From Acidovorax sp. Root219 (GTDB lineage: Bacteria; Pseudomonadota; Gammaproteobacteria; Burkholderiales; Burkholderiaceae_C), in the NCBI RefSeq assembly GCF_001428665.1, contig NZ_LMIJ01000017.1, forward strand, positions 1 to 36,225: DNA of 36,225 nucleotides, in the 5' to 3' direction. Both the position numbers and the translations under genes were made by a program. How positions within the stretch are numbered: position 1 is the first letter of the stretch; each line of letters starts with the position of its first letter. The notes beneath the pieces were generated by a model. It worked only from the letters and a program-made list of their open reading frames with translations, was not told where the DNA came from and did not search any database. Below, in pieces: positions 15,881 through 23,379 of this stretch.

Positions 15881-16873
15881 ATGAAGCTACAAAAAATCGG
15901 CCGGGCTGCGCTCCTGGCATTTGCAATGGGGGCTGCTGCAGCTTCTCTGGCGTCTGCAAATTCCATTTACTCCACCACAGACGGCCTTTTGTCGGCCTCG
16001 ACCGTCAACATCCCGGGGGCCGGGGCGTTCAATGTCACCTTCCGTGGCAAACCGGGCGAGAAACTGCAGGTCGGGTCGGAATTGACCATTGCGGATTTTC
16101 GGGCGCTGACCGTCAATGACGCCCCCGGGCTGCCTGCCAGCTTTGCCAATTCCAGGCTGGTATTGCCGGCCCTGGCCATCGTCGGGGCAGACGGCATGCT
16201 GCTCTATTACGACCTGACCCTGATGCCCAAGGCCGGGAGCGCCTCCGTATTCACGGTCACAGACATCGCAGACACCTCGGTGGGACGCAGCATTGCAGGC
16301 CCGCGTGGCCCGGCAGGCCCTCCCGGCCCTGCCGGGGCATCTGGCTCGTCAGGCGGGGGAGGCGTGGGCCCTGCAGGGCCGGCTGGACCCGCAGGAGCAG
16401 CGGGCCTTGCAGGGCCGACGGGTGCCACAGGCCCTGCCGGTCCCACGGGGGCGACAGGGCCGACAGGTCCCACCGGGCCGACAGGCGCATTCGCTGCAAC
16501 CTACACCAGCCTGCAATTGTCAACTCCCTTCGTTGTCAGCGCGGGGACCAACACCATCGTCTTTCCGCCCACTTCGATCGGCATGACCAGTGACGGTACG
16601 AACACCACCATCACGGCAGACGGCCATTACAGAATCGCCTACTCATTTCGAATGAGAATGAGCATTCCCGTTGGAACGGAGACCCATGTAGCGCGCAATG
16701 GCGTGCCATATACCTTCGCCAGCAACGGCAATCTCGGCGGCGATCCCACCACGCAACTGGATGGCGAAATGCTGAAGGACTTTGTCGTAGGAGACGTCAT
16801 TTCATTGCAACTGATCCTGCCAACGCCACAAACGGTAGACCGCGTTAGATTCATCATTCAGCGGATCTTCTAA
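15881..16873 (+). CDS. exported collagen-like (Gly-X-Y) protein
   Basis: Product of 330 residues. The ATG at 15881 has AGGGG 6 bases upstream and opens a signal peptide (MKLQKIGRAALLAFAMGAAA..., cut after about residue 26, LASA). Residues 27-139 form a beta-rich N-terminal domain. Residues about 140-204 are collagen-like: six Gly-X-Y triplets (GPR GPA GPP GPA GAS GSS), a GGGGV break, then fourteen triplets rich in GPA, GPT and GAT. Residues 205-330 look like a C1q/TNF-like or BclA-C-type trimerisation head (YTSLQLSTPFVVSAGTNTIV ... DGHYRIAYSFRMRMSI). Such proteins form trimeric stalks on the cell surface or in the matrix. No sortase signal or membrane anchor is seen, so it may be secreted or periplasmic. 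Flanked by gene relics, it is probably accessory. Confidence 0.85.
   Translation: MKLQKIGRAALLAFAMGAAAASLASANSIYSTTDGLLSASTVNIPGAGAFNVTFRGKPGEKLQVGSELTIADFRALTVNDAPGLPASFANSRLVLPALAIVGADGMLLYYDLTLMPKAGSASVFTVTDIADTSVGRSIAGPRGPAGPPGPAGASGSSGGGGVGPAGPAGPAGAAGLAGPTGATGPAGPTGATGPTGPTGPTGAFAATYTSLQLSTPFVVSAGTNTIVFPPTSIGMTSDGTNTTITADGHYRIAYSFRMRMSIPVGTETHVARNGVPYTFASNGNLGGDPTTQLDGEMLKDFVVGDVISLQLILPTPQTVDRVRFIIQRIF
16298..16491 (+). repeat. Gly-X-Y coding repeat
   Basis: Nine-base-scale repeats (GGCCCT/GGGCCG plus ACA or GCA) encode the collagen-like triplets. GPA, GPT and GAT triplets dominate. Such tracts change in number by slippage or recombination and often vary between strains. Confidence 0.8.
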
Positions 16874-17188
16874 CGAAAGCATTCATTCCAGCGCGCACGG
16901 GTCGGTTGCCCTAAAGAGCCCGCCGTCGCTCTTGCCAACGTACTGCCGCTTGCTCTGGACAACGGCACCCACCTGCACCATGCCGCCGAGGACGCTTGGA
17001 TGAAGCCATCAGGCAGAAGCAGCCCTCTGCGAGTGGACGATTTCATCCGGCCAGAGCGCTCAAAGGCAATGGGGCGGTAGGTGGACACACGATTTTGGAT
17101 GGTCAAGCTGGATTGATGCAGGCAGTTGTTTGACGCGCCTTCATGGATCAGATCATGAAATCACGATGACCTCCAGCAAGGGCCTCTT
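16874..17188. other. gene-poor stretch, no recognised gene
   Basis: No convincing gene. One plus frame reads DNGTHLHHAAEDAW (about 16960-17001) and runs to a stop at about 17081. GTHLHHAAE faintly recalls an ankyrin TPLHHAA segment, but the rest does not. The opposite-strand frame at 16870-17106 has no ribosome site and no recognisable domain. It probably holds degraded DNA between the collagen-like gene and the CoA-transferase relic. Confidence 0.4.
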
Positions 17189-17413
17189 TTGCCGGCGTCC
17201 GAGAGATCGAGAACCTCAATTCACTTCAATGACCAGAGTCCAACCCGGCGCGCAAGAGCGCCTCTCGTGGGCGAGCACACGGGCGACGTTCTTTTATCCT
17301 TCGGATTCAACGACGGTGAAGTGCGTGCATTGATCGACCCGAACGCGGCCTTTCAACCCAGGCCAGACGCCAATTTCGGTGCGGCACCTCATCGGAGCTG
17401 GGGCAGCCACTGA
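17189..17413 (+). pseudogene. C-terminal relic of a CaiB/BaiF (class III) CoA-transferase
   Basis: The frame reads IHFNDQSPTRRARAPLVGEHTGDVL and then LSFGFNDGEVRALIDPNAAF, ending in TGA at 17411-17413. The series from phenylalanine through P-x-LGEHT-x-x-VL to LGFSDAEIAAL is the hallmark C-terminus of CaiB/BaiF family CoA-transferases. The other 350 or so residues are absent upstream, where only a short unrelated stretch follows a stop. It is a truncated relic without a promoter, left by deletion or by insertion of the neighbouring DNA. Confidence 0.6.
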
Positions 17414-17604
17414 CGCGCGTTGACAAGACTCGATTGGATTGGATTGGCGGCCGCTGGTGAAATGAGCCTGCCGTGCGCTGGTATCGGTTGATTGTTGGCG
17501 GGCGAGTTCGGGGCGCAAAATGGCGCAGTTCTTGCGGTGCCGTTGGCTTGTGTTGGCCAGCATGGCACACAGCCGCTTTCCTTTCTCTCGCCAAGGTGTT
17601 TTCA

Positions 17605-18636
17605 ATGCTCTTCAACCCGTCTTTCCACCCTGCGCGCTGGCTGTTGCTGGCCCTTGCTGCGCTGTCCATTTCCGGCTGCGCGACATCGCCCTCGGCCACC
17701 AGCACCGCACCCATCCGCGTCAAGGTCTTCGTCGCCGCCATGTTCGAGATCGGCAAAAACACCGGCGACCGCGCGGGTGAGTTCCAGCACTGGTACGAGC
17801 GGTATTGGAAAGAGGCCACCCCCATCACCGTGCCCGGCGCGCTGGGCCCCGTGTACTGCAACGCCGATGGCGTGTGCGGCGCCGTGCTGGGCATGGGCAA
17901 GGTCAACTCGTCGTCGTCCATGCAGGCCATTCTGCTGAACCCGAAGTTTGATTTTGCGCAGGCGTACTACGTGATCTCCGGCGTGGCCGGCACGCCGCCG
18001 CAGCGGGGCACAATTGGCGACGTGAGCTGGGGCACCTGGCTGGTGGACTACGACCTGGGCCACCGCTGGGCGCCTGAGGAAAACAAGCCCGGCGAGCCCA
18101 CCTTCATGCCGCGCAAGGGCTATGAGGAATACCGCCGCTTTCAGCTGAACCCCCTGCTGGTCGACTGGGCCATGAACCTGAGTGTCGACGTGCCGCTCAA
18201 GGACTCAGAAGGCGCCCGCGTCTATCGCCAGCGCTACCCCGACGAGGCCGCCCGCCGCGGCCCCAGCGTCATCACTGGCACCCACATGACCGGCGACACG
18301 TTTTTCCACGGCCCCGGCATGTCCAAGCAAGCCCAGTACATCGCCAAGCTCTACGGGGCCGATGACTACGTAATCACCGAGATGGAGGCCGCCGCCATTG
18401 CCCTGGTGGTCAAGCGCACCCACGGCACCGACCGCCTGATGAGCCTGCGCGGCGCGGTCAATTTTGACCAGGGCAACCCCAAAGAAACCACGCTGCAGCA
18501 TCTGGACCCGGCACCGGGCGAAACGGCCGGGGGCTTTGCGGAAACGGTGGAGAACGTGGCGCTGGTGGGCACGCGGGTGGTGGACCACATCGTGCGGAAT
18601 TGGGGGTTGTGGCGGGGTGGGGTGCCGGCGCGGTAG
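17605..18636 (+). CDS. NUP-family (purine nucleoside permease-like) lipoprotein
   Basis: Product of 343 residues from the ATG at 17605; an earlier in-frame start at 17473 would add 44 residues before the signal peptide. The signal peptide ends in lipobox ISGC (Cys25), so it is a lipid-anchored envelope protein. The mature part matches the NUP family (Pfam 'purine nucleoside permease'): IRVKVFVAAMFEIGKNTGDR, then YYVISGVAGTPPQRGTIGDVSW, GTHMTGDTFFHGPGM and YVITEMEAAAIALV. These segments resemble the nucleoside-phosphorylase fold (SGVAG loop, EMEAAA in the purine site). There are no membrane helices besides the signal peptide, so it is not a channel; a periplasmic nucleoside phosphorylase or binding role is more likely. 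It stands alone, transcribed toward the AT-rich cassette. Confidence 0.87.
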   Translation: MLFNPSFHPARWLLLALAALSISGCATSPSATSTAPIRVKVFVAAMFEIGKNTGDRAGEFQHWYERYWKEATPITVPGALGPVYCNADGVCGAVLGMGKVNSSSSMQAILLNPKFDFAQAYYVISGVAGTPPQRGTIGDVSWGTWLVDYDLGHRWAPEENKPGEPTFMPRKGYEEYRRFQLNPLLVDWAMNLSVDVPLKDSEGARVYRQRYPDEAARRGPSVITGTHMTGDTFFHGPGMSKQAQYIAKLYGADDYVITEMEAAAIALVVKRTHGTDRLMSLRGAVNFDQGNPKETTLQHLDPAPGETAGGFAETVENVALVGTRVVDHIVRNWGLWRGGVPAR

Positions 18637-18709
18637 TTGTCGGTTTAACACTCTCTGCATCTTGGGCCATTTGTTCGGCGCTTGGGGCTCCGATTCAATC
18701 GTGTCATTG

Positions 18710-18731
18710 CGAGGTCTGCTTAAGCTCCTCG
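18710..18731. terminator. weak hairpin between convergent genes
   Basis: CGAGG (18710-18714) pairs with CCTCG (18727-18731), with the self-complementary GCTTAAGC in the loop, followed by TTT. It lies in the 111-base gap between the NUP gene and the AT-rich cassette, where a two-way terminator is expected, but the stem is short and the U-run is poor. Confidence 0.3.
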
Positions 18732-18747
18732 TTTGACATGCTGTGTT

Positions 18748-19815
18748 CTATGAACGAATGAGACCTTCTGCGCAGCACCAAGAAAAGACTTTTTCACCGA
18801 GTTGCAGCCAGTAATCTTTCCAGTGACCGTGAAAAAGCTGAAATGCCGCATGCTTGCTTCTACTTTCAAACCATTTTAGAAGTGGGTCCCCGCAGTTTCC
18901 GACAGACTGTAGAAGAAAATCGTTTTTCTTTAAATTTTCTAACTCGTGATCCTCTATTTTAATTCCGCTTTTCTTGAAATACTTTACGTAGAATTTGTAC
19001 TCGGGGCTAGTCTTTTTCATGGATCTGAGTGTTGAAACTTTTATTCCTTGTTTAATATCTGCGCACCGCCATCCCTCTAGTTCTTGTCCTAGAATTTTTT
19101 CAATCTGTTCAACGGAATAGTAGCCATTTTTATTTGAAAAAATATCCTTTAATATATTTAGAGGAATCATATTTTCCAGTTCGCGCGCCGGCAATCTATA
19201 CGCTTCGCATAACCCACTGCTGGCGTCTGCTACTTCTTTGCATTTTTTCTCGACCGGTGTTGCCGGTCTTGATGGCCAATTCTCATCACTATCCACAACA
19301 GCCAAGCATAAATTTCTATTTTGAGAAATATTTTTAAATTCTTGCGCTATAGATGTACCCCCGCCACCAGAGGTCTTTCCGCAAATAGATAGACCTGAGA
19401 TTTTTTGATTAATAATGTAATGATGCGCAGCCTCTATATAGATTTTTGCATCATTGACATGTTCGGCTAGAAGTCGCGGCTCCATGTCCAGTAAAAGCAA
19501 ATCGGCGAATGTTACTTCGCATCTTGCCCCTGCCTCATCTTTTTTGGCAACTACGAAAATGGTTTTTGCTTTTAGCTCCTCTAGATACCCATGAAAGGCA
19601 AATTTCGATCTTGCTTTGATTAAAACTCCTCTGGATATGATGCTGATCTTTTCAAAAACTTCTCTTTCTAAAAAATCAACTACATCAGTGTTTTCTAGTG
19701 TCAGAATATTTTCCCCGCGATAGATCCCTAGGCACAATCTCTCTATCCCGGCAATTTGACCGTCATTGAGTTTTTCTTTGATTTTTGTAATGCTCGAAGT
19801 GATTTTTATTATCAT
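18748..19815 (-). CDS. TOPRIM-like protein, second gene of AT-rich cassette
   Basis: Product of 355 residues. The ATG at 19815 overlaps the ATPase gene's TAA by one base (TAATG); a TTG at 19842 is the only earlier start. The core at about 110-180 fits TOPRIM: acidic LLAEHVNDAKIY (Glu118, Asp122), a Gly-rich turn GKTSGGGGTS (147-154), and the DxD strand LAVVDSDE (Asp175, Asp177). A helix ending RELENMIP (211-217) follows, as in DUF4435-type proteins. About 110 N-terminal residues and 130 C-terminal residues have no recognised domain. TOPRIM proteins beside OLD-like ATPases act as nucleases in anti-phage defence; the catalytic acids are kept, but Gly after the Glu is His here. It is strongly AT-rich with codon use unlike the window. 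Function is inferred from core and partner. Confidence 0.75.
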   Translation of the reverse strand: MIIKITSSITKIKEKLNDGQIAGIERLCLGIYRGENILTLENTDVVDFLEREVFEKISIISRGVLIKARSKFAFHGYLEELKAKTIFVVAKKDEAGARCEVTFADLLLLDMEPRLLAEHVNDAKIYIEAAHHYIINQKISGLSICGKTSGGGGTSIAQEFKNISQNRNLCLAVVDSDENWPSRPATPVEKKCKEVADASSGLCEAYRLPARELENMIPLNILKDIFSNKNGYYSVEQIEKILGQELEGWRCADIKQGIKVSTLRSMKKTSPEYKFYVKYFKKSGIKIEDHELENLKKNDFLLQSVGNCGDPLLKWFESRSKHAAFQLFHGHWKDYWLQLGEKVFSWCCAEGLIRS

Positions 19816-21374
19816 TATGCATCGAAGAAACCATAAGGCCAATCCTTGAGTTGGCCCTTCTCGCTGAATTCGGACTTTTTGACGGTGGTGTGAAAATCAC
19901 CCTCTTGGCGCTCGAATCGAAGAATTTGAACGCTTTCCGGGTCCAATCGCTTTTTAGATATAAGGATGCCGAGTCTATTTATTATGGATGAGCTATGGGT
20001 TTCAATTATCAGGTTTAATGGCGCTTTCTCTATGGCGCTTACAAATAGATCCGCCAGCTTTGCTTGATATTCTGGGTGTAAGTGAAGCTCGGGTTGCTCG
20101 ATAACCACTGTTGATCTGACGGTGTTTCGTTTTGTTGATGAGTTGGAATTATCCGCAGAATGCCATAATTGCAAGGCGATGGGAAGGACTTGAGAAAATC
20201 CAAATCCAACGTCAGCCAGATTTGCTTCAATGCCCGAGGAGTCTTTTAGTTTTAAGGAGAGATGTCCACCTTCCGACTCAGCTGAGATCGATGCATTAAG
20301 ATGCTCTTGCATCCATTCATTGAATCTGTTTTTTTCGAATTGTGAAAGAGAGTCGAAAAAAAATGGAACATTTGCACCTTTTGAATCCACTTCGGCTACT
20401 GATAGTGATTGCTTTCTGTAGTACCTTTCTGCCGTTGCCCGTAGTGGCTCCAAGTATGTGCTCTGGGTTACGAATCCTACGATTATTCTATTAATTGAGC
20501 GTAGAATGCCATTGAGATTTACGGCGAGCAAAAGATTTCTAAATCTGATAAAATCGTAATTGCCCGTTGTTAGAATCGCCACTCTTAGCTTCCAGGTTTG
20601 CGGTGCGTTTATAACGCTTTTCATCGTTGCTAATAAGTTTTCAGGTGTGCCTGGATCCAATTGCGCTAAAACGTCAACGATTGCATCCCGGCTGGAATTC
20701 CCATGAAAAAAGCTAGCGTTTCTAACGAATGATAGAACGTTATTGATGTGCGGATCATGTCGCACATAAGCTTGCACTTCCCCTTCTTTCACGGCTATTC
20801 GCCGCGGTTGATGAAATTCAAGCGTAGGTATTAAAGAGTCCAAACTTATCGTTTGCCTCAAAGATGAGTTCGGAATCCATTTGTAGTTATTAATTTCAAT
20901 CGATGCAACTTTGCCTGCCTCAAAGTTTATACCATAGCTGTCATTTCCCATTTTAATGGAAATACTACGATGTTCAGATAGCTTGCCAGCAGCACTTTGA
21001 GCAATGCTTATTCCGACTTTGGCTAAGCTCGTTCTATTGTCAGGTAATTCAATAAAATAGTTTGATGTTTCGAAAATCATCCCATCGGAGCTGGAATCCA
21101 TCTCCAGTTCGAAGTCAAATTCTATTTCTTGTCGCAAACACTTTTTATTGACTGATTCTGCAAATGAGCCAAAATCGACAAGATTGCCCCACCATAGTAT
21201 GGGCTCTCTCTTATTTTCCATGGAGGTTTGTCGGAGAAGTGGTATGGTTCTGGCGAAAGTACTTTTTCCAGCACTATTTCTTCCGACAAGAATGGTCAAG
21301 GGCTTAACCTTGACCAACCCTGTATCTTCAAGTGATCTTAGATTCTTAACCCCAAAGCCAAGAAGCTTGTCCAT
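19815..21374 (-). CDS. OLD-like/DUF3696 AAA ATPase, first gene of AT-rich cassette
   Basis: Product of 519 residues from the ATG at 21374, with GGGGA and AGG upstream; a TTG at 21389 adds five residues. Walker A GRNSAGKST (31-39) follows LLGFGVKNLRS, the usual opening of SMC/OLD-type ATPases. Late in the protein are the signature region ADVGFGFSQVLPIALQL, Walker B VVIEQPELHLHP and the switch strand IIETHSSSIINRL. The C-terminus GQLKDWPYGFFDA is the DUF3696 hallmark. The middle (about 90-380) is unassigned and may be the sensor or coiled-coil arm. ATPases of this group sense phage and hold or release an effector nuclease. It is co-transcribed and coupled to the TOPRIM-like gene, and is AT-rich, suggesting recent gain. 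Confidence 0.82.
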   Translation of the reverse strand: MDKLLGFGVKNLRSLEDTGLVKVKPLTILVGRNSAGKSTFARTIPLLRQTSMENKREPILWWGNLVDFGSFAESVNKKCLRQEIEFDFELEMDSSSDGMIFETSNYFIELPDNRTSLAKVGISIAQSAAGKLSEHRSISIKMGNDSYGINFEAGKVASIEINNYKWIPNSSLRQTISLDSLIPTLEFHQPRRIAVKEGEVQAYVRHDPHINNVLSFVRNASFFHGNSSRDAIVDVLAQLDPGTPENLLATMKSVINAPQTWKLRVAILTTGNYDFIRFRNLLLAVNLNGILRSINRIIVGFVTQSTYLEPLRATAERYYRKQSLSVAEVDSKGANVPFFFDSLSQFEKNRFNEWMQEHLNASISAESEGGHLSLKLKDSSGIEANLADVGFGFSQVLPIALQLWHSADNSNSSTKRNTVRSTVVIEQPELHLHPEYQAKLADLFVSAIEKAPLNLIIETHSSSIINRLGILISKKRLDPESVQILRFERQEGDFHTTVKKSEFSEKGQLKDWPYGFFDA

Positions 21375-21391
21375 GCGACCTATCCCCAATT

Positions 21392-21411
21392 TTAGTTAAA
21401 ATTACAACTAA
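21392..21411. promoter_or_regulatory. inverted repeat before the ATPase gene
   Basis: TTAGTT (21392-21397) and AACTAA (21406-21411) are separated by 8 bases, 18-37 bases before the ATPase ATG in very AT-rich DNA. It may be an operator overlapping the cassette's promoter. No regulator gene is in the cassette. Confidence 0.4.
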
Positions 21412-21678
21412 TTAGATCAGGAAAGAACATTGAAATCTACTAAAATTTGCGAAAAAACGCTATGAAAACGAATTTGGCTGAGCTTTGCTTGGATGATTGG
21501 GGGATGCCAGTGGCCTCTTATTTAATACTGTGTGCCTTCTGTTCGGGTACATGCGGAGCGCAAGCTAGGTGTGCTGACCTTTCGGAGTACTATAACTAAG
21601 CGCCATGGCGAGTTGCTAGGAGCGGGGGTAGGCCAAGTGTGTGAATATGGGTCTACGGTAGCATGTTTGGTCCCTCCA
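21412..21678. other. intergenic DNA, cassette boundary
   Basis: No gene supported. Base composition rises from AT-rich next to the cassette to the window's normal GC by about 21600, so the cassette's edge lies here. No direct repeat, tRNA end or insertion-sequence end was recognised. A small plus frame at 21532-21750 has no ribosome site or family match. Confidence 0.5.
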
Positions 21679-21811
21679 ACTAACCTGCTGCTGCTTCAAC
21701 TTCCGCGCGAGCGTCCTCCTGTGCATTCCCCGCAACAGCGCCGTCTCTGATATGTCGAACCACGTTCGGCCAGCACCACGTGGATCTTCTCCTGCTCCCG
21801 CTCCGGCTTTG
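21679..21811 (-). pseudogene. frameshifted relic of a RegA-like DNA-binding domain
   Basis: On the minus strand, SKPEREQEKIHVVLAERG (about 21811 down to 21760) continues, after a one-base loss near 21759, as FDISETALLRGMHRRTLARK plus LKQQQVS ending at 21679. The intact regA at 24072 reads ERIHEVLAETGFNISETARR then LGMHRRTLARKLEKQQVS and stops there, whereas in the relic the stop codon has become TGG. The match covers the Fis-type helix-turn-helix only; the receiver domain is missing. The DNA has diverged clearly, so it is an old remnant of a paralog and not a recent copy. Confidence 0.65.
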
Positions 21812-21875
21812 AGCAATCCAGTGCAATGGCCGCACTCACCTCGGTATCGCCCTCCCAGCTGTTGGATCCATTTGG

Positions 21876-22550
21876 CTAGATGGGCCTGTCGGCTAAGGCC
21901 ATGCGGACCCGGCGTCCCCTCTCCAAATTCCCCGCCAATTCCTCCTGCGTCTGCCTCCAATACGCCGTCCAAGCCGGCTGTCCAGGCCCGCTGCGCCACG
22001 ACTCACTCAGCGGGCTATGGTCCACCGTGTCAAACCCCAACTGGTCATACAGCCGTGCCACAAGTTCCACCGCCTCGGGGTAGTCGCTCGACGCCGCCAG
22101 CGCCAGCCGGCCGGGCACGCCTGCAGGCTGCCCCGCAGTGAGGATGCGCGGCGCCTGGATGTGGGTGAAGGCCTTGACCACTTTGGAGGTCGGCAGTTGC
22201 TGCTGGCGCAACTCATGCTCTGTGGCCTCGCCCGATTCGACCACCGCGTACAGGCCGTCGCGCCAGGCCATGTAGTTGTTGGTGTCGATCACGATCTTGC
22301 CCGCCAGCTCTTGCACGGGCATGTTGTTGACCAGCTTGAGGGGCACGGCGATGACCACGAAGTCGCCGGCCGCCGCAGCGCCGGCCGCGGTGGCGGCGCG
22401 GGCCTGGGGGCCGAGTTCGGCCACCAGCCCTGCCAAGGTCTCGGGCCCGCGTGAGTTGGCGATCACTACGTGATAACCATTGGCAATGGCGGCGCGCGCA
22501 ATGTGGCTGCCGACTTCGCCTGCGCCGATGATGCCGATGACGGTGGCCAT
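21876..22550 (-). CDS. NADPH-dependent F420 reductase-like protein
   Basis: Product of 224 residues from the ATG at 22550 (MATVIGIIGAGEVGSHIARA). The Rossmann dinucleotide motif GAGEVG (9-14) and ANSRGPETL fit an NADP-binding fold of the F420_oxidored family. VVIAVPLKLVNNMP and IDTNNYMAWRDGLY are the family's next conserved strands. In organisms lacking F420, members act as NADP-dependent oxidoreductases of uncertain substrate. It follows the SDR gene by 17 bases on the same strand and is surely co-transcribed. The TetR regulator at 23478 probably controls both. Longer in-frame starts up to 22979 read through the SDR gene in a shadow frame and are rejected. Confidence 0.88.
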   Translation of the reverse strand: MATVIGIIGAGEVGSHIARAAIANGYHVVIANSRGPETLAGLVAELGPQARAATAAGAAAAGDFVVIAVPLKLVNNMPVQELAGKIVIDTNNYMAWRDGLYAVVESGEATEHELRQQQLPTSKVVKAFTHIQAPRILTAGQPAGVPGRLALAASSDYPEAVELVARLYDQLGFDTVDHSPLSESWRSGPGQPAWTAYWRQTQEELAGNLERGRRVRMALADRPI

Positions 22551-22567
22551 GCGTGCGTGCCCCTGCG

Positions 22568-23323
22568 TCAGATCTGGAAGCCGCCGCTCACGTCGAGCAC
22601 ACCGCCCGTGACGTAACCGGCCTCTGGCCCGGCCAGAAAGCACACGGCGGCGGCCACTTCTTCCACCGTGGCGATGCGGCGTATGGCGTGCAGGTCCATG
22701 ATGCTGTCGGGCAGGTTGCCGGCTGCGCCAGCGGCCATGTCGGTGGGCATGATGCCGGGCTGCACCACGTTCACGGTGATGTTGCGCGGGCCCAGGTCGC
22801 GGCCCACGCCCTTGGCGTACCCGACGATGGCCGCCTTGGTGCCGGCATAGTCGGCCACGCCCGCAAAGGCGACGCGGCTGCCCAGGCCCGAACCGATGAA
22901 GACGATGCGCCCGCCATCGGCCAGCCGGGGCGCGGCAGCGCGGGTGGTGGCCACGGCGCCGAGCACGTTGATGCGCCACTGCAGGTCCAGGCCTTCGGTA
23001 TCCAGGCCAGGGTCGCCCACGGCCTTGCCTTGCACGGCAATGGCGGCGTTGTTGACCAGGATGTCGAGCTGGCCGAAGTGGGCCAGCACCGCGTCGAGCA
23101 GCGGCTTAGCGGCCGTAGGGTCTGCCTGGTCGCTCTGCACGGCCAGGGCGCGCACGCCCTTGGCCTTGAGTTGCTCGACGATGGCCTGCGCCTTGTCGGC
23201 AGACGCCACATAGCTGATGGCCACGTCGGCCCCCTTGTCGGCCAGCGCCAGCGCGGTGGCTGCGCCCAGCCCGCGCGAGCCGCCCGTGACGAGTGCCACC
23301 TTGCCTGCCAATGATTTCTGCAT
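22568..23323 (-). CDS. SDR-family oxidoreductase
   Basis: Product of 251 residues. The start is the ATG at 23323 (MQKSLAGKVALVTGGSRGLG), with AGGAG 6 bases upstream; a GTG at 23362 would add 13 residues. Classical short-chain dehydrogenase marks are the TGGSRGLG nucleotide site (14-21), NNAA (about 89-92), and an active-site Ser followed by YAGTKAA, where the canonical YxxxK is read as Tyr-Ala-Gly-Thr-Lys. The C-terminal PGIMPTDM and YVTGGVLDVSGG are typical. It uses NAD(P)H to reduce or oxidise a carbonyl or alcohol; the substrate is unknown. It is first gene of a two-gene operon and divergent from a TetR regulator. Such trios commonly respond to reactive aldehydes or quinones. Confidence 0.93.
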   Translation of the reverse strand: MQKSLAGKVALVTGGSRGLGAATALALADKGADVAISYVASADKAQAIVEQLKAKGVRALAVQSDQADPTAAKPLLDAVLAHFGQLDILVNNAAIAVQGKAVGDPGLDTEGLDLQWRINVLGAVATTRAAAPRLADGGRIVFIGSGLGSRVAFAGVADYAGTKAAIVGYAKGVGRDLGPRNITVNVVQPGIMPTDMAAGAAGNLPDSIMDLHAIRRIATVEEVAAAVCFLAGPEAGYVTGGVLDVSGGFQI

Positions 23324-23379
23324 GAAAAACTCCTGTGTGGGTGAGTTGATCGCCCTCGCCACGATGGCTCAGATCGAAG

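Noticed and set aside
16298..16491. short tandem repeats as a CRISPR-like array
   Set aside because: The repeats are in-frame Gly-X-Y codons of the collagen-like gene with no spacers.
16870..17106. 78-residue minus-strand open frame
   Set aside because: No start signal, no family, and the region looks like degraded DNA.
18710..21678. Transposon ends or direct repeats bounding the AT-rich cassette
   Set aside because: No matching repeats or transposase remnants were found by eye at either edge; a gain route cannot be named.
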